From contig CAMRHE010000077.1 of NCBI GenBank assembly GCA_947044405.1, positions 6,291,501-6,355,500 on the forward strand: a DNA stretch of 64,000 nucleotides. The letters run 5' to 3'. The DNA is from Leptodactylus fallax (taxonomy: Eukaryota > Chordata > Amphibia > Anura > Leptodactylidae). The translations under genes and the position numbers were made by a program. The notes beneath the pieces are model-generated. The model was not told the origin of the DNA. It saw only the letters and a list, made by a program, of their open reading frames with translations, and did not search any database. Below are positions 32,695 to 43,123 of the stretch, piece by piece (the first letter of the stretch is position 1; each line of letters begins with the position of its first letter).

Positions 32695-33358
32695 CTCTGG
32701 GCCACTATGGAGGCTCTACTGTGTGGCATTATACTGTGTGAAGGGGTCACTGTAGGATATTATGATATGTGGAGGGCTACTTTGGAATGTTATACTGTAT
32801 GAAGAGGGCCACTATGAAATATTATGCTGTGCACTATGGGACATTATTCTTAAATGGGTTGTCCAGTAATAGGACAAACTCTGGAGCAGCCTGGGGCAGG
32901 TGGCGTCCTAATGTTTCTAGCATTTACTATATGGGGGACTGTAAAGGGGGCATTTGCTGCATGGGGCTAATAAAGGGGCAGTGTACTGTGTGGGGAGCCA
33001 ATAAAGGGGGCATTTACTTTGTAGAGGCCAGTAAAGGAGACAGCAAACAGTATGGGGGCCAATATGGAAGCAGTATACAGTGTGGGGGTTAAGGGAGATT
33101 ATATAATGTGGGGGCCAAAAAAGAGAGTGTTATACCATGTGGTGCCCAGTAAAGGGAGCATTATACCATGTGAGGTCCAGTAAATGGAGTGTTATACCAT
33201 GTGGGTGCTGGTAAAGTGGGCGTTGTACTGTATAGGGCCCAGGATGCTGGCGTTATACCGTGTGGGGTCCAGGAAAGGGGGTGCTATACCATGTGGGTGC
33301 AGGGGTAGGACAGTCAAATGTTTGTTGTGTGGCCCAGTGTTTGCTAGCTATGCCCCTG
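32695..33358. repeat. ~30-bp minisatellite, locus 1, with GCTAGCTATGCCCCTG end
   Basis: Two sub-arrays of ~30-31-bp units. The first is GGGCCACTATGGARRYTNTACTGTGTG-like (32697-32848). The second is CCAGTAAAGGGAGCATTATA + CCATGTGGG (32925-33300). A 70-bp unrelated segment starting TTAAATGGGTTGTCCAG splits them. The array ends GGCCCAGTGTTTGCTAGCTA + TGCCCCTG, the same end as the locus at 55955-56312. Confidence 0.8.
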
Positions 33359-33960
33359 TCTTAAGGGGAAGGGGACTGAGATCTTGTGATTGCTCTCAGA
33401 GCTGTTATCTCCTGTTCTTGGTCCGGCGATCAGGTCAGATAATTGCAGATTGCTGATAAAGCTCAGACAGTGTCTATCATCTCTCTATTTAAACACAAAG
33501 ATAACATTGAGTTTACTGCAAATCCATTGCAGCATGTTAGTTTTCTCTCCATACCTGTGTAATGTAATATACATTTTCTGTGTATATTATTTAATCTGTA
33601 TTATTATAGATTTCTAGTAATCATAATACATCTCTCATGATTCAGCCAATGTCTATATCTACTGAGGTACATTGTGTCCTGTTCATCAAACAGTCAAAGC
33701 AGCCCACCAACTTGTGGAAGAATACAGGAAGTGAGAAGAAGAGACAGCAGGCAAACCACTGAGAGAGGGAGATGGGAAAACCCCTTTAAGATTTCCCTTC
33801 ACTAGAATTAAGGTCTCCATAAGCTCCATATTTTTCAGCTCTTTTCTACAGTTCATTCACACGTCTGTAAAAACTATGGATGTGTGTATGGGGCTATAGA
33901 AATGAATAGGTCTGTAATTGCGGATACTATATGACAACAAACTATGATCATGCATTGGGC
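33359..33960. other. Intergenic, nothing firm
   Basis: Unique AT-rich sequence. A CCCCTTTAAG end at 33781-33790 looks like the terminus of a TTAA-type repeat. Confidence 0.4.
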
Positions 33961-34200
33961 CTAAAATGGTTGTCCAGTTTCAGCAAATAAATTTGTCCAT
34001 GTGTCATTGACATAACCATGTACCGTATATCACATGACCATGAACTGATTTTTATCCACCGGAAGTAAACAATGAATGACAGCAAGCAGAGATCTAGAAA
34101 ACTGTGAGGAATTCATACAGAAAGTATATTGGAAAATTGTATAACTTTTCAGCATACAAACAATAACATTTATTTGCTGAATCTGAACAACTCCTTTAAA
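33961..34200. mobile_element. MITE with CAGCAAATAAAT inverted ends
   Basis: The left end GGTTGTCCAGTTTCAGCAAA + TAAAT and right end ATTTATTTGCTGAATCTGAA + CAACTCCTTTAA are inverted. The size (~240 bp) and CCTTTAA end fit a TTAA-type nonautonomous element, older than the one at 29392. Confidence 0.7.
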
Positions 34201-34706
34201 ATTGAACTTGTGGTGAGACATAAGACCTATAATTTCTTTATGTCAGGCACACAATGCATATTTGTATTCCCTGAAAAGATGTGAGCAGAATTGCATTAAA
34301 AGGTGCAGGAAGATGCAAAAAAACAAAACATGAGCCGCTCTGTAAATGGGATATTGACTTTCATATGGTTTAAATGCTTTTAAATGTGTGAATTTTAGTA
34401 CTTTATGTACTTCAAGCTGTCTGACTGTCTGAGGTAGTTATAAACATGAGACGGGTGTCCTAGTGTGAATTTAAGAAATTATTACTAAAAGCTGAAGAAA
34501 ACAAAAAAAGTTCCTGATTAATAACAGATGGTACTTATGGACATCTACCACTAGAGGTCTCCATCACCAATGAGCAAACCTCTAAAGTCACATCTGAATG
34601 GCACAATTTCTAGGCTTCACACAATTGTCTGTCATCTGCAGTTTTATGATGGCTAAGTAGCAGGTATTTACTGAATTACAGACATCTGAAGGCTTACGGC
34701 TCACTG
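34201..34706. other. Intergenic, nothing recognised
   Basis: AT-rich unique sequence. Confidence 0.4.
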
Positions 34707-34708
34707 TA

Positions 34709-35273
34709 CGGTGGTCCCTCAAGTTACAATGGCCTTGTAGGAGGACAGAGGTCACTCTGACTATGCCACAGTTGCTACTCTGTGCTTGGCTCACCTTTCC
34801 CTTCTCTGACCCACCCAAGGCCAGGGCAGCCCGACTACCTGCTCACTGAATGTAGTGATGTTGCAGCCAAGAAATACAATCTGCTCACACAGGCACCAGT
34901 GTTTACTGAAACATCAGCAGTACAACTGACTAGAACAGGTACAGGAACACCCATGGCACACATAGGGATTGCCCAGTTCTCACAGTGGTTTGTGCTCAAA
35001 ACTCACAGACTGATTCTCAGGCTCATAATAGATTCGCCTTCACTTGCCGCCAGAAAAAGGATGGAAATGGAGTAAACAGACAGAAGACCGGACCAATATA
35101 AAAAATCTGGACAGGAGACTCAAAGGCATGAGAAAACCTCTCTTATATGACATTTTGGTGTCTTTCAGAACCATTTGCTAGTTTTCAACAGAGTTATTGT
35201 CTAATTCTACAATGGTTTCAACTTACAATGGTCAACTCTGTACCAACTAATATTGTAACTTGGGTGACCGCTG
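34709..35273. mobile_element. Tc1/mariner-type MITE (565 bp) with TA duplication
   Basis: Flanked by TA at 34707-34708 and 35274-35275. The left end CGGTGGTCCCTCAAGTTACA is inverted at the right end (TGTAACTTGGGTGACCGCTG). The internal repeat CAATGGTTTCAACTTACAAT strengthens the right arm. No transposase, so nonautonomous. Confidence 0.75.
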
Positions 35274-35275
35274 TA

Positions 35276-36570
35276 CCCCTGCTTCTAGCAATATTTAACT
35301 TTAAAGAGTCTTAAAAAAAATCAAGGGACTAAGATAACTTTCTTAAAATCCCCCCCTTCCCCAAGCCTAAACCACAACAGAATCTATGCAGATCTCCCGC
35401 TGCTTTCAGCCTTTGTATTGCAAAGCCATGGGTAAAACCTACAGCAATCATTAAAATGCATGTTGGTCTAAACCCCACAGCACAAAATTACTTTAGATTT
35501 GAAGAAATCTTATCCATTATGCTGGTACTGAACATTGCAATGGGTTAGCCGCCAGGTTCCAACAAGTACTGCTGGAAGCTGTAAATCACTTTCTATGATG
35601 GTCACAGGAGCTTTTTCGGGGTCCTGAAATGTATACACAGTGCACACAAAAAAAATAAATAAAACAGAGCTGTTCTCACCTCCTGTCCAGAGGAGCCTCT
35701 CATCCTGGCACAGGTAAAAAGAAGTACGGGGCGTGTAGTACTGCAGTATACTGTAGAGAGGCGCCACTAGTCAGCCAATTGGAGCATGTACTTCACTAAT
35801 ACAGGGGTTTTACTAGTGGAATGACCATGATCATTTGTTGGAACCCGCAGACAAGCGTTGTATGTTGAGTCTGGATTCAAGTTACCATGCTCTAGAAAAG
35901 ACCATCGTATGTAGACAATATTGTAACTGTACAGTGCTTTATCAGTCCCACAGAAGTGGACAGTGTGGTGATCATACACTATCAATCGAACTCACAAAGA
36001 AGATTCAGGGATTCCCAATGTTGTGATTGGCGAGGGTCCCAAAGGATGGACCCCAGTGAGCAGACACTAAATAAATGTAGTATATGAGAAAAACCCTCAT
36101 TCCAAAACGCCATAGCTACTCTTACTTTGACATAATCATACAAGAGCACGTCTGCAAGAATGATTGCAGGTCTCCATAAGCTTTCAACCCTTGTATTGCA
36201 GTCATAGGTGAAACCTGCAGTATTTCAATTATTGCTGTGGATTTCAAACCCTCAGTCATTGTCCTCATGGGATGTACGTGCAGTGGATTAGCTGCAGACT
36301 TGTCGACAGCTGTAATCTGCTCCATTGTACAGTAGATGTAAATTGGATGAGATCTAAACAAATCTTATCCATATGCAGTGCAAAATATTGTCAGCAGAAA
36401 CAGACCTGAAGTGTGGGTTTTCTATCTGCAGCATGTTAATTTATGCTGCAAGTTTTCACTACAGCTTTCATCCTTTTCAATGTGGAGGGTTAAAGCAGCA
36501 GCGTACTTGTAGCGATTAGCCTTTTAATTCCACAATGGAAAATCAATAGCTCACACATGGATGTCTCCTT
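35276..36570. other. Intergenic, nothing recognised
   Basis: Unique-looking sequence. CTGCAGTATTTCAATTATTG and GTGCAGTGGATTAGC phrases around 36190-36300 hint at an old repeat; none named. Confidence 0.4.
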
Positions 36571-36574
36571 AAAG

Positions 36575-37060
36575 GGTATATGTTGTTTCAATTTTTTTGT
36601 AAATAAATAGCTGAATAAAAGAAACTTTGTAACATACTTTATCCAATGAACCTATCTTCTCTTTCTGCAAAACTGTTCAATTCACTGTTCATTCCCATCT
36701 TTGCTGAAGACTGACTGTAGTTCATAAAAGTATTTGGAGAGGGGAGGAAGAGAAGGAGGAAGTTAGGAACAGAGAGACACAGACATCCTGGAGCAGATAA
36801 CACTAAGATTTATCTCACAAGTTTTACTTGCATCTAAACTTTTAAACCCTGCAGGAAAACTGTTATAAAACTGCTAGAAATCTTACTGTAGCAGCAAGTC
36901 CCTCTGTTGTTTCTTACTCAGCAGACTCTTCCTTCTTCTTCCTCCCCTCTTCATAGACTTCTATGTAACCTGATCTGTCTGTGAGCCTTCAGTGAATACG
37001 TTATTTGAGCAATACGTTATATTCCCCTGAACTATTCATTTGTAAAATAAAAGCCTGAAA
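36575..37060. mobile_element. MITE with long terminal inverted repeats, copy 2
   Basis: Contains GAAACTTTGTAACATACTTT near the left and an inner inverted pair GGGAGGAAGAGAAGG / CTTCCTCCCCTCTTC + CATAGACTTCTATG. Same architecture as 7560-7935 and 62265-62935. Confidence 0.6.
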
Positions 37061-37253
37061 CAACATTTGTGCTTCAACCACAGTACACTGACCTCTGCTA
37101 ACAGGAAACCTGTGGAAGTTACCTGTAGATATGCACAAAGAAAACATCATCTAACTCAAAACTGGTATGAATTGATTAAGACAACAGCTTGGGGGCATAA
37201 GCAACAAACCTTCACAAGTCTTGAAAAAGTCAAAAAGAAAAAGCAAACATATA

Positions 37254-38842
37254 CAGTGGGGGAAAAAAGTATTTAGTCAGCCACCAATTGTGCAAGTTCT
37301 CCCACTTAAAAAGATGAGGCCGGCCTGTAATTGACATCATAGGTAGACCTCAACTATGAGAGACAAAATGAGAAAACATATCTAGAAAATCACATTGTCT
37401 GATTTTTAAAGAATTTATTTGCAAATTATGGTGGAAAATAAGTATTTGGTCAATAACAAAAGTTCATCTCAATACTTTGTTATATATCCTTTGGCAATAA
37501 CAGAGGTCAAACGTTTTCTGTAAGTCTTCACAAGGTTGGCACACACTGTTGCTGGTATGTTGGTCCATTCCTCCATGCAGATCTCCTCTAGAGCAGTGAT
37601 GTTTTGGGGCTGTAGCTGGGCAACACGGACTTTCAACTCCCTCCAAAGGTTTTCTATGGGGTTAAGATCTGGAGACTGGCTAGGCCACTCCAGGACCTTG
37701 AAATGCTTCTTACGAAAAGCTACTCCTTCATTGCCCTGGTGGTGTGCTTGGGATCATTGTCATGCTGAAAGACCCAGCCACGTTTCATCTTCAATGCCCT
37801 TGCTGATGGAAGGAGGTTTGCACTCAAAATCTCACGATACATGGCCCCATTCATTCTTTCATGTACACGGAGCAGTCGTCCTGGTCCCTTTGCAGAGAAA
37901 CAGCCCCAAAGCATGATGTTGCCGCCCCCATGCTTCACAGTAGGTATGGAGTGTTTTGGATACAACTCAGCATTCACTCTCCTCCAAACACGACGAGTTG
38001 TGTTTCTACCAAACAGTTCTACTTTGGTTTCATCTGACCATATGACATTCTCCCAATACTCTTCTTGGAACATCCAAATGTTCAGACGGGCCCGGATATG
38101 TACTGGCTTAAGCAGGGGGTCACGTCTGGCACTGCAGGATCTGAGTCCCTGTCGGCGTAGTGTGTTACTGATGGTTGCCTTTGTTACATTAGTCCCAGCT
38201 TTCTGCAGGTCATTCCCTAGGTCCCCCCAGGTGGTTCTGGGGTTTTTGCTCACCGTTCTTGTGATCATTTTGACCCCACGGGGTGAGATCTTGTGTGGAG
38301 CCCTTGATCGAGGGAGATTATCAGTGGTCTTGTATGTCTTCCATTTTCTAATTATTGCTCCCACAGTTGATTTCTTCACACCAAGCTGCTTGCCTATTGC
38401 AGATTCAGTCTTCCCAGCCTGGTGCAGGTCTACAATTTTGTTTCTGGTGTCCTTCCACAGCTCTTTGGTCCTCACCATAGTGGAGTTTGGAGTGTGACTG
38501 TTTGAGGTTGTGGACAGGTGTCTTTTATACTGACAACAATGTCAAACAGGAGCCATTACTACAGGTAATGAGTGGAGGACAGAGGAGCCTCTTAAAGAAG
38601 AAGTTACAGGTCTGTGAGAGCCAGAAATCTTGCTTGTTTGTAGGTGACCAAATACTTATTTTCCACCATAATTTGCAAATAAATTCTTAAAAAATCAGAC
38701 AATGTGATTTTCTAGATATGTTTTCTTATTTTTTCTCTCATAGTTGAGGTCTACCTATGATGTCAATTACAGGCCGGCCTCATCTTTTTACGTGAGAGAA
38801 CTTGTACAATTGGTGACTGACTAAATACTTTTTTCCCCACTG
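37254..38842 (-). mobile_element. Full-length Tc1-like transposon A (1589 bp)
   Basis: Flanked by TA duplications (37252-37253, 38843-38844). It starts CAGTGGGGGAAAAAAGTATT and ends with the inverse. The terminal inverted repeats extend ~200 bp inward, including AGGCCGGCCT blocks and the inner GGAAAATAAGTATTTGGTC / GACCAAATACTTATTTTCC motif, the usual IR/DR layout. The transposase is on the minus strand and frameshifted. TIR arms differ by only a few positions, so the insertion is fairly young. Confidence 0.95.
37469..38478 (-). pseudogene. Tc1-like transposase A, one frameshift
   Basis: Start ATG at 38476-38478; the open frame runs 252 codons and stops near 37720. A shifted frame then continues through a [10 protein letters not shown] motif to a TGA at 37469-37471. 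The N-terminal part has two helix-turn-helix segments (about residues 1-110) joined by an LPRSRA linker. Catalytic Asp residues are in [11 protein letters not shown] (D149) and HDNDPKHT (D242), and the Glu of NPIENLW lies beyond the frameshift. Total length (~335 residues) fits Tc1 family transposases (~340). As read, the protein would lack its catalytic Glu and be inactive. Confidence 0.92.
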
Positions 38843-38844
38843 TA

Positions 38845-40277
38845 GGTGGTGATGATAAAGATTTCTTCCACACATGGAAAGAAAGTGCTTTGAGCTGGCT
38901 TCAGGTGAAATTGGTAGTATTAATAAGAAATATTATAATAAGTAATCCAGCGTGGATGTCAGATCTCAAATAAAGCCCTTTTGGGGTACAGGTATTTAAG
39001 GTGCGAAATCTCTTTTTTGAGAAGCAATCTTTTCCGATCTCCACTTTTTCTTGGACGTAATACCCTCTCTATGGCACCTGTAAAGTCCTGTAGGAGTCGT
39101 CATGTGTGTTCTTAAAATGTCTAGATGCCCCAGACAATCCTCTAGAGGATTAATTTGAGACCTAACTTAATGAATTTTTATTACCTTGTATTTTTTCTGT
39201 ATTATGTTCATTATTGCCGAATAATATTGGTGTTATTTATTTATTTATTTATTTTCCTGTTGTTAACATGTAACATTTTTTTTTCTATAGCCACACTGAA
39301 TTGCTTCTTAATGATAATACATAATGATAAATATTTATCACAACATATGGAGTAAAGTGACATTGATTTCTGCAACAAACTGTAAATGTGGTCGAGTCCA
39401 TAGACACAAAAAGCATTGGAATGTTGCTCTCAATGTTATGTTTCCAATTTCTACTGATGGAAGTCTCTAAGCTTCACTAAAAAGGTTTAAAGGTTCTGTC
39501 TGGCCTTTTGATATTGATGATATCACATCAGTGGATGTCCGACACCCTACACACCCACCAGTCAGCTGCACTCAGCATCCGTTCACTGTGTAATGGCTGT
39601 GCTCTATTGTGCTCAGCTCTTATTCAAGTGAATGGTAGCTGAGCAGTAGTAACATGGCACAACCACTATATAGTGGATGGAGCCATCTGCTTTTGACTTG
39701 GTCCGCACCTGTGGCTGATTGGTGGGGGTGTCAGATGTCCCCCAGGGCATCAATATCAAAAGAACAGATAGTCCCTTTAACTCCTTTCTGCCCGGAGGCA
39801 TTTTTTCGATTTTCTTTTTTGACTCCATGCTTTCCAAACCCCATAACTTTTTTATTTCACATAGCCATATGATGGCTTAATGTCTACAGGAAAAATTGTT
39901 CTTCATAATGGTATGATCTATTATTCTGTACAATGTACTGGGAAGCTGGGAAAAAATCAGAATGGGGTGAAATTGGAAAAAATGTGCAGTTGTGCACCTT
40001 TCTTACAGACTTCGTTTTTACAGCATTCACTGTGCAGCCAAAATGACACGTCACCTGTATTCTATATTTCGGTACGATTTCGGGGATACCAAACTTATAT
40101 AGTTTTATTTACATTTTAGCCTCTTAACAAAAATCCAAAACTGTGCAAAAAAAAATTTATTTTTCTTCAAGTTGCCATATTCTGACACACGTAACTTTTT
40201 TATATTTCCATGTCCAGGTATGTGTAGGGAGTCTTTTTTTCGGGGCCAGGTGTACTTGTAAGTTCTATCATATAGGG
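38845..40277. other. Intergenic with one repeat relic
   Basis: About 39490-39780 is a copy of the 18530 family: GATATTGATGATATCACATC, a CAAGTGAATGGTAGCTGAGC middle, TGATTGGTGGGGGTGTC, then ATCAATATCAAAAG. A TATT(TATT)n tract lies at 39235-39255. No gene. Confidence 0.45.
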
Positions 40278-40474
40278 CAGTGATGGCAAACCTTTTAGAG
40301 ACCGAGTGCCCAAACTGCAACCCAAAACCCACTAAATTATCGTAAAGTGCCAACATGGCAATTTAACCTTAAATTAACCAGGATCTGTTTTATATTGACC
40401 GTGCAATGTTATTACAGTCTATAATAATATCACATGTCTGCTATAAAACAGATACCGTGTGATATAAATAATGA

Positions 40475-40860
40475 AGGGCCCCCATGCAGTACAATGTGCT
40501 CCGTAGTGGCCCCCAGACAGTACAATGTGCTCCACAGTGGCCCCCAGACAGTATTATATGCTCCAGAATTGCCCCCACTCAGTATTATATGCTCCACTTT
40601 GCCCCCCCCACACAGTAGTATATGCTTCACAGTGGGCCCCCACACAGTAGTATATGCTCCACAGTGTCCCACACATAGTATTAGATGTTTCAGTGTCCCC
40701 CATACAGTATTTGAAGCATCTAATACTGTGTGGGGGACACTGAAGCATCTAATACTGTATGGGGGACACTGAAGCATATACTACTGTATGGGGGGACACT
40801 GAAGCATCTAATACTGTGTGGGGGACACTGAAGCATCTAATACTGTATGGGGGTGGGGGG
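40475..40860. repeat. ~30-bp minisatellite, locus 2, orientation switch at ~40710
   Basis: Up to ~40710 the units read CAGTACAATGTGCTCCACAG + TGGCCCCCAGA-like. From ~40712 the orientation flips to GGGGGACACTGAAGCATCTA + ATACTGTGT-like units. The unit length is 28-32 bp, and each contains a run of at least five G on one strand. The reverse complement of the first type matches the units at 55955-56260. Confidence 0.85.
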
Positions 40861-41121
40861 GGGATTGCAGTGGGTGGGGGGGGGGGGGGGGGGTGGTTGT
40901 GGTTGGGGGGGGGGGGGGGGGTGTGTCGGGTTTGGGGGGGGGGGGGGGGGGGGGTGTTGGATGGGGGGGGGGGGGGGGGGGGGGGTGGTGTTTGGGGGGG
41001 GGGGGGGGGGGGGGCGTTGATGGGGGGGGGGGGGGGGGGGGCCGCTGCTGGTGGGGGGGGGGGGGGGGGGGCGCCGTGTGGGGGGGGGGGGGGGGGGGCG
41101 GCGGGGGGGGGGGGGGGGGGG

Positions 41122-41161
<40 letters not shown>
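40855..41161. repeat. Poly-G array, left flank of LTR element
   Basis: G-runs of ~10-35 bases separated by short interruptions (TGTGTCGGGTTT, TGTTGGAT, TGGTGTTT, CGTTGAT, CCGCTGCTGGT, CGCCGTGT, CGGC, C). Interruptions recur at ~22-33-nt spacing, matching the minisatellite period, and mostly shorten towards the LTR. The last run abuts the LTR 70 bp inside its expected start. Confidence 0.9.
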
Positions 41162-41163
<2 letters not shown>

Positions 41164-42062
41164 GATTCTGTTCCTTTAAGACAGCAGCCATTGTAATTGT
41201 GACATGATGCTGGAGTAACCCCCCCCCCTTTATGTCAGCTTGCCTGTTCTGCAGACAGAATGTGAGCAGAGAAGCAGGAAGTGACGAGACAGAGAGCAGC
41301 AGCCATCTTAGCAAGTGTTGTATTGAACTGGTGTGGAGATTTTTCTGTACAGCTAAGCTGTATCTTGGTCCAGAGACAAACAGAGTGTAAAGAGACAACA
41401 GGACTAGTGAGTCCACGTGAAAGGAACTGTGCTCAGTGGCTGATCAGTGAGACTGACATTGTGACTGTGTATATGGATACCACAGATAGAGACTCGCAGT
41501 GCTGTTGATGTACTGGACAGCACCTGCTAAACCCCGGCTTACATCCCAGCTCAGTGTATGGATTCGGCAGGACTGTCAGTGTGCTGAGTGGAATCTGCTG
41601 TTGGATTACATTGCATTCATTGGGTTTCCCTGTTAAAAAGGACTTCATTTCTCCCAAGATCCTGATAACCGTGAGGAGAGGACGTTTCGCTATAAAAGAA
41701 AGGAACGACTTTGGGCCCCACCGCGCGCTTCTACAGACTGTAAGCGGTCCACCTGGACCACTGGGGGAAAGGGGGTGCACCCAAATGTGATGTCAGGGTC
41801 AGTTAGGGATAGTTTTGAGGATATTGTTCATTCAGTGTCCATACTGCAGAATTGGACAGAGTAAAAGTAGAAACCATTGCAGAATTTGCCTTGAAATTGT
41901 TCATGCTATATTGTATATTTTTTTGCTTGTCTTTATCCCTGTCATTTTACCTTCAAATAGCCTTTATTAACTTATAGTAAATATATATTCTTTTCTTGAA
42001 CTACCGCGTGTGCGTTCATTTCTGGTTGCGGAGACCAAACCACCTGCCTTGCTCTCGGTTCA
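41162..42062 (+). repeat. 5' LTR of Ty3/Gypsy element, missing its first ~70 bp
   Basis: Collinear with 47347-48248 of the 3' LTR at an offset of 6185 bp. Across ~900 bp I see three substitutions in a C-rich patch (41216-41230) and one 1-base indel near the end. It ends CTCGGTTCA. A TATAAAAG box lies at 41691-41698. The first 70 bp (TGTAAGAGACAG onward in the 3' LTR) are absent, replaced by poly-G. Confidence 0.93.
41691..41698 (+). promoter_or_regulatory. LTR TATA box candidate
   Basis: TATAAAAG in the 5' LTR, repeated at 47876-47883 in the 3' LTR; a plausible promoter for the retrotransposon transcript. Confidence 0.5.
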
Positions 42063-42065
42063 CAA

Positions 42066-42085
42066 ATTGGCGTAGTCGGCAGGAT
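42066..42085 (+). other. Primer-binding-site region
   Basis: Immediately after the 5' LTR the sequence reads AATTGGCGTAGTCGGCAGGA. The position is that of a primer-binding site, but I cannot match it confidently to the 3' end of a particular tRNA. Confidence 0.45.
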
Positions 42086-42097
42086 CCGCTTACCAGA

Positions 42098-43123
42098 ATG
42101 GACGGTGACGCACCCGTTCGGGAGAATGGTGCTGGAGGAAGAATGCCAGCAGGGGCTATAATGAGTCAGTTAGCTAAATTTGATGGCAATAATATGTCAG
42201 TGAGTATGTGGGTGGAACAGATACGAATGATACAGCGAATGTACCAGACCGCACCAGAAGTACTAGTAGAGCTAGCAATATTGACATTACAAGGGGATGC
42301 TAAGACCACGGTGATATTGAGGCCATTTGAACAAAGGCAGACATTTGAGCAAGTAGTCCAGATTCTAGAAACCATTTATGGAGAAACTGCATTGCTGGGG
42401 TCTCTGCAGGCTCGGTTCTTCCAGAGGGTACAACAGGAGAATGAAAGCCTTCCCCAATATGCAAATGCCCTACAAGAACTGCTCCGAGATATTCAAGTGA
42501 AGGAAAGAGGGGGCTCGCCAGCCTTCTGTAACCCTGATCGGACTCTCCGTGACCAGTTTGTCCTGGGGATACGTGACGGCAGTTTAACTGTGACTATGCA
42601 GGATTTTATACGACGAGAGACTGATGCTAAATTCCATGATGTACAGGTAGAGGCCATCTCCCGTGCCAATAGTATGTTCCCGAAGCCCCAGACCGCAGTT
42701 GGAGTTACTTTGTCAAAGGGGGCTAGTTCTGGCTCAGAGACAGTAGAAAAGGGGACGGTTAAAGAAATTCTCACAGTAATGCAGAAACTGCAAGAGCAAA
42801 TGGAACACTTGCACACCCGTTGTGATGAACATTCTATGAAAATTGCAGACTTCCAGAAAACTGGAGGTGAAAGGGTGAGCCGTCCATACCCAGAAAATCA
42901 GAATCACCCACCACCCCGCTGGAGGGATGAGGATAGGACCTACCGAAGGGGTCCAAATCAGTTAATGCAGTGCTCAGGAGAAATCGAAGGGGCTTACCGA
43001 AGGGGCCCAAACAGATGGCCAGAACGACGGGAGATACGCTGCTGGGAGTGTGGACGGATGGGCCACGTTGCTGCTAGATGTCCAGAGCAGCGACAAACTT
43101 ATGAGAGACCGCCGTTAAACTGA
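42098..43123 (+). CDS. gag: Ty3/Gypsy Gag polyprotein (341 residues, intact)
   Basis: ATG at 42098 is the first Met after the LTR and primer-site region; the frame is open further upstream into the LTR, but that is unlikely to be translated. The product has a retrotransposon Gag capsid-type helical core (roughly residues 25-215, with WVEQIRMIQ and QARFFQRVQQENESLPQYA). A coiled-coil-like stretch follows (VKEILTVMQKLQEQMEHLHT), then a basic linker with two YRRGPN repeats, and one CCHC zinc knuckle (CWECGRMGHVAARC, residues 315-328). Gag should form the intracellular particle and bind element RNA. It ends at TGA 43121-43123, directly after a slippery heptamer, so pol is probably made as a Gag-Pol fusion by -1 frameshifting. 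No disabling mutation seen. Confidence 0.93.
   Translation: MDGDAPVRENGAGGRMPAGAIMSQLAKFDGNNMSVSMWVEQIRMIQRMYQTAPEVLVELAILTLQGDAKTTVILRPFEQRQTFEQVVQILETIYGETALLGSLQARFFQRVQQENESLPQYANALQELLRDIQVKERGGSPAFCNPDRTLRDQFVLGIRDGSLTVTMQDFIRRETDAKFHDVQVEAISRANSMFPKPQTAVGVTLSKGASSGSETVEKGTVKEILTVMQKLQEQMEHLHTRCDEHSMKIADFQKTGGERVSRPYPENQNHPPPRWRDEDRTYRRGPNQLMQCSGEIEGAYRRGPNRWPERREIRCWECGRMGHVAARCPEQRQTYERPPLN

Noticed and set aside
32067..33789. Tc1 relic at 31626 possibly continuing at 33788 after a TTAA insertion
   Set aside because: GATTTCCCTTCACTAGAATTAAG at 33790 looks like the next part of that Tc1 family, but the flanks at 32067 and 33786 do not give a consistent single insertion.
37841..38497. 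218-codon plus-strand open frame
   Set aside because: Antisense shadow of the Tc1-like transposase A.
40759..41196. Gly-rich and Pro-rich long open frames through the poly-G array (both strands, also 48195-48906)
   Set aside because: They are direct translations of G/C homopolymers, with no codon structure; not proteins.
41281..41790. Identical small open frames in both LTRs (repeated at 47466-47975)
   Set aside because: The identity is explained by LTR duplication; no recognisable protein and no reason to think they are coding.
42066..42085. Possible tRNA-like A box (TGGCGTAGTCGG) after the 5' LTR
   Set aside because: The position is that of a retrotransposon primer-binding site; no B box at tRNA spacing, so not a tRNA or SINE.
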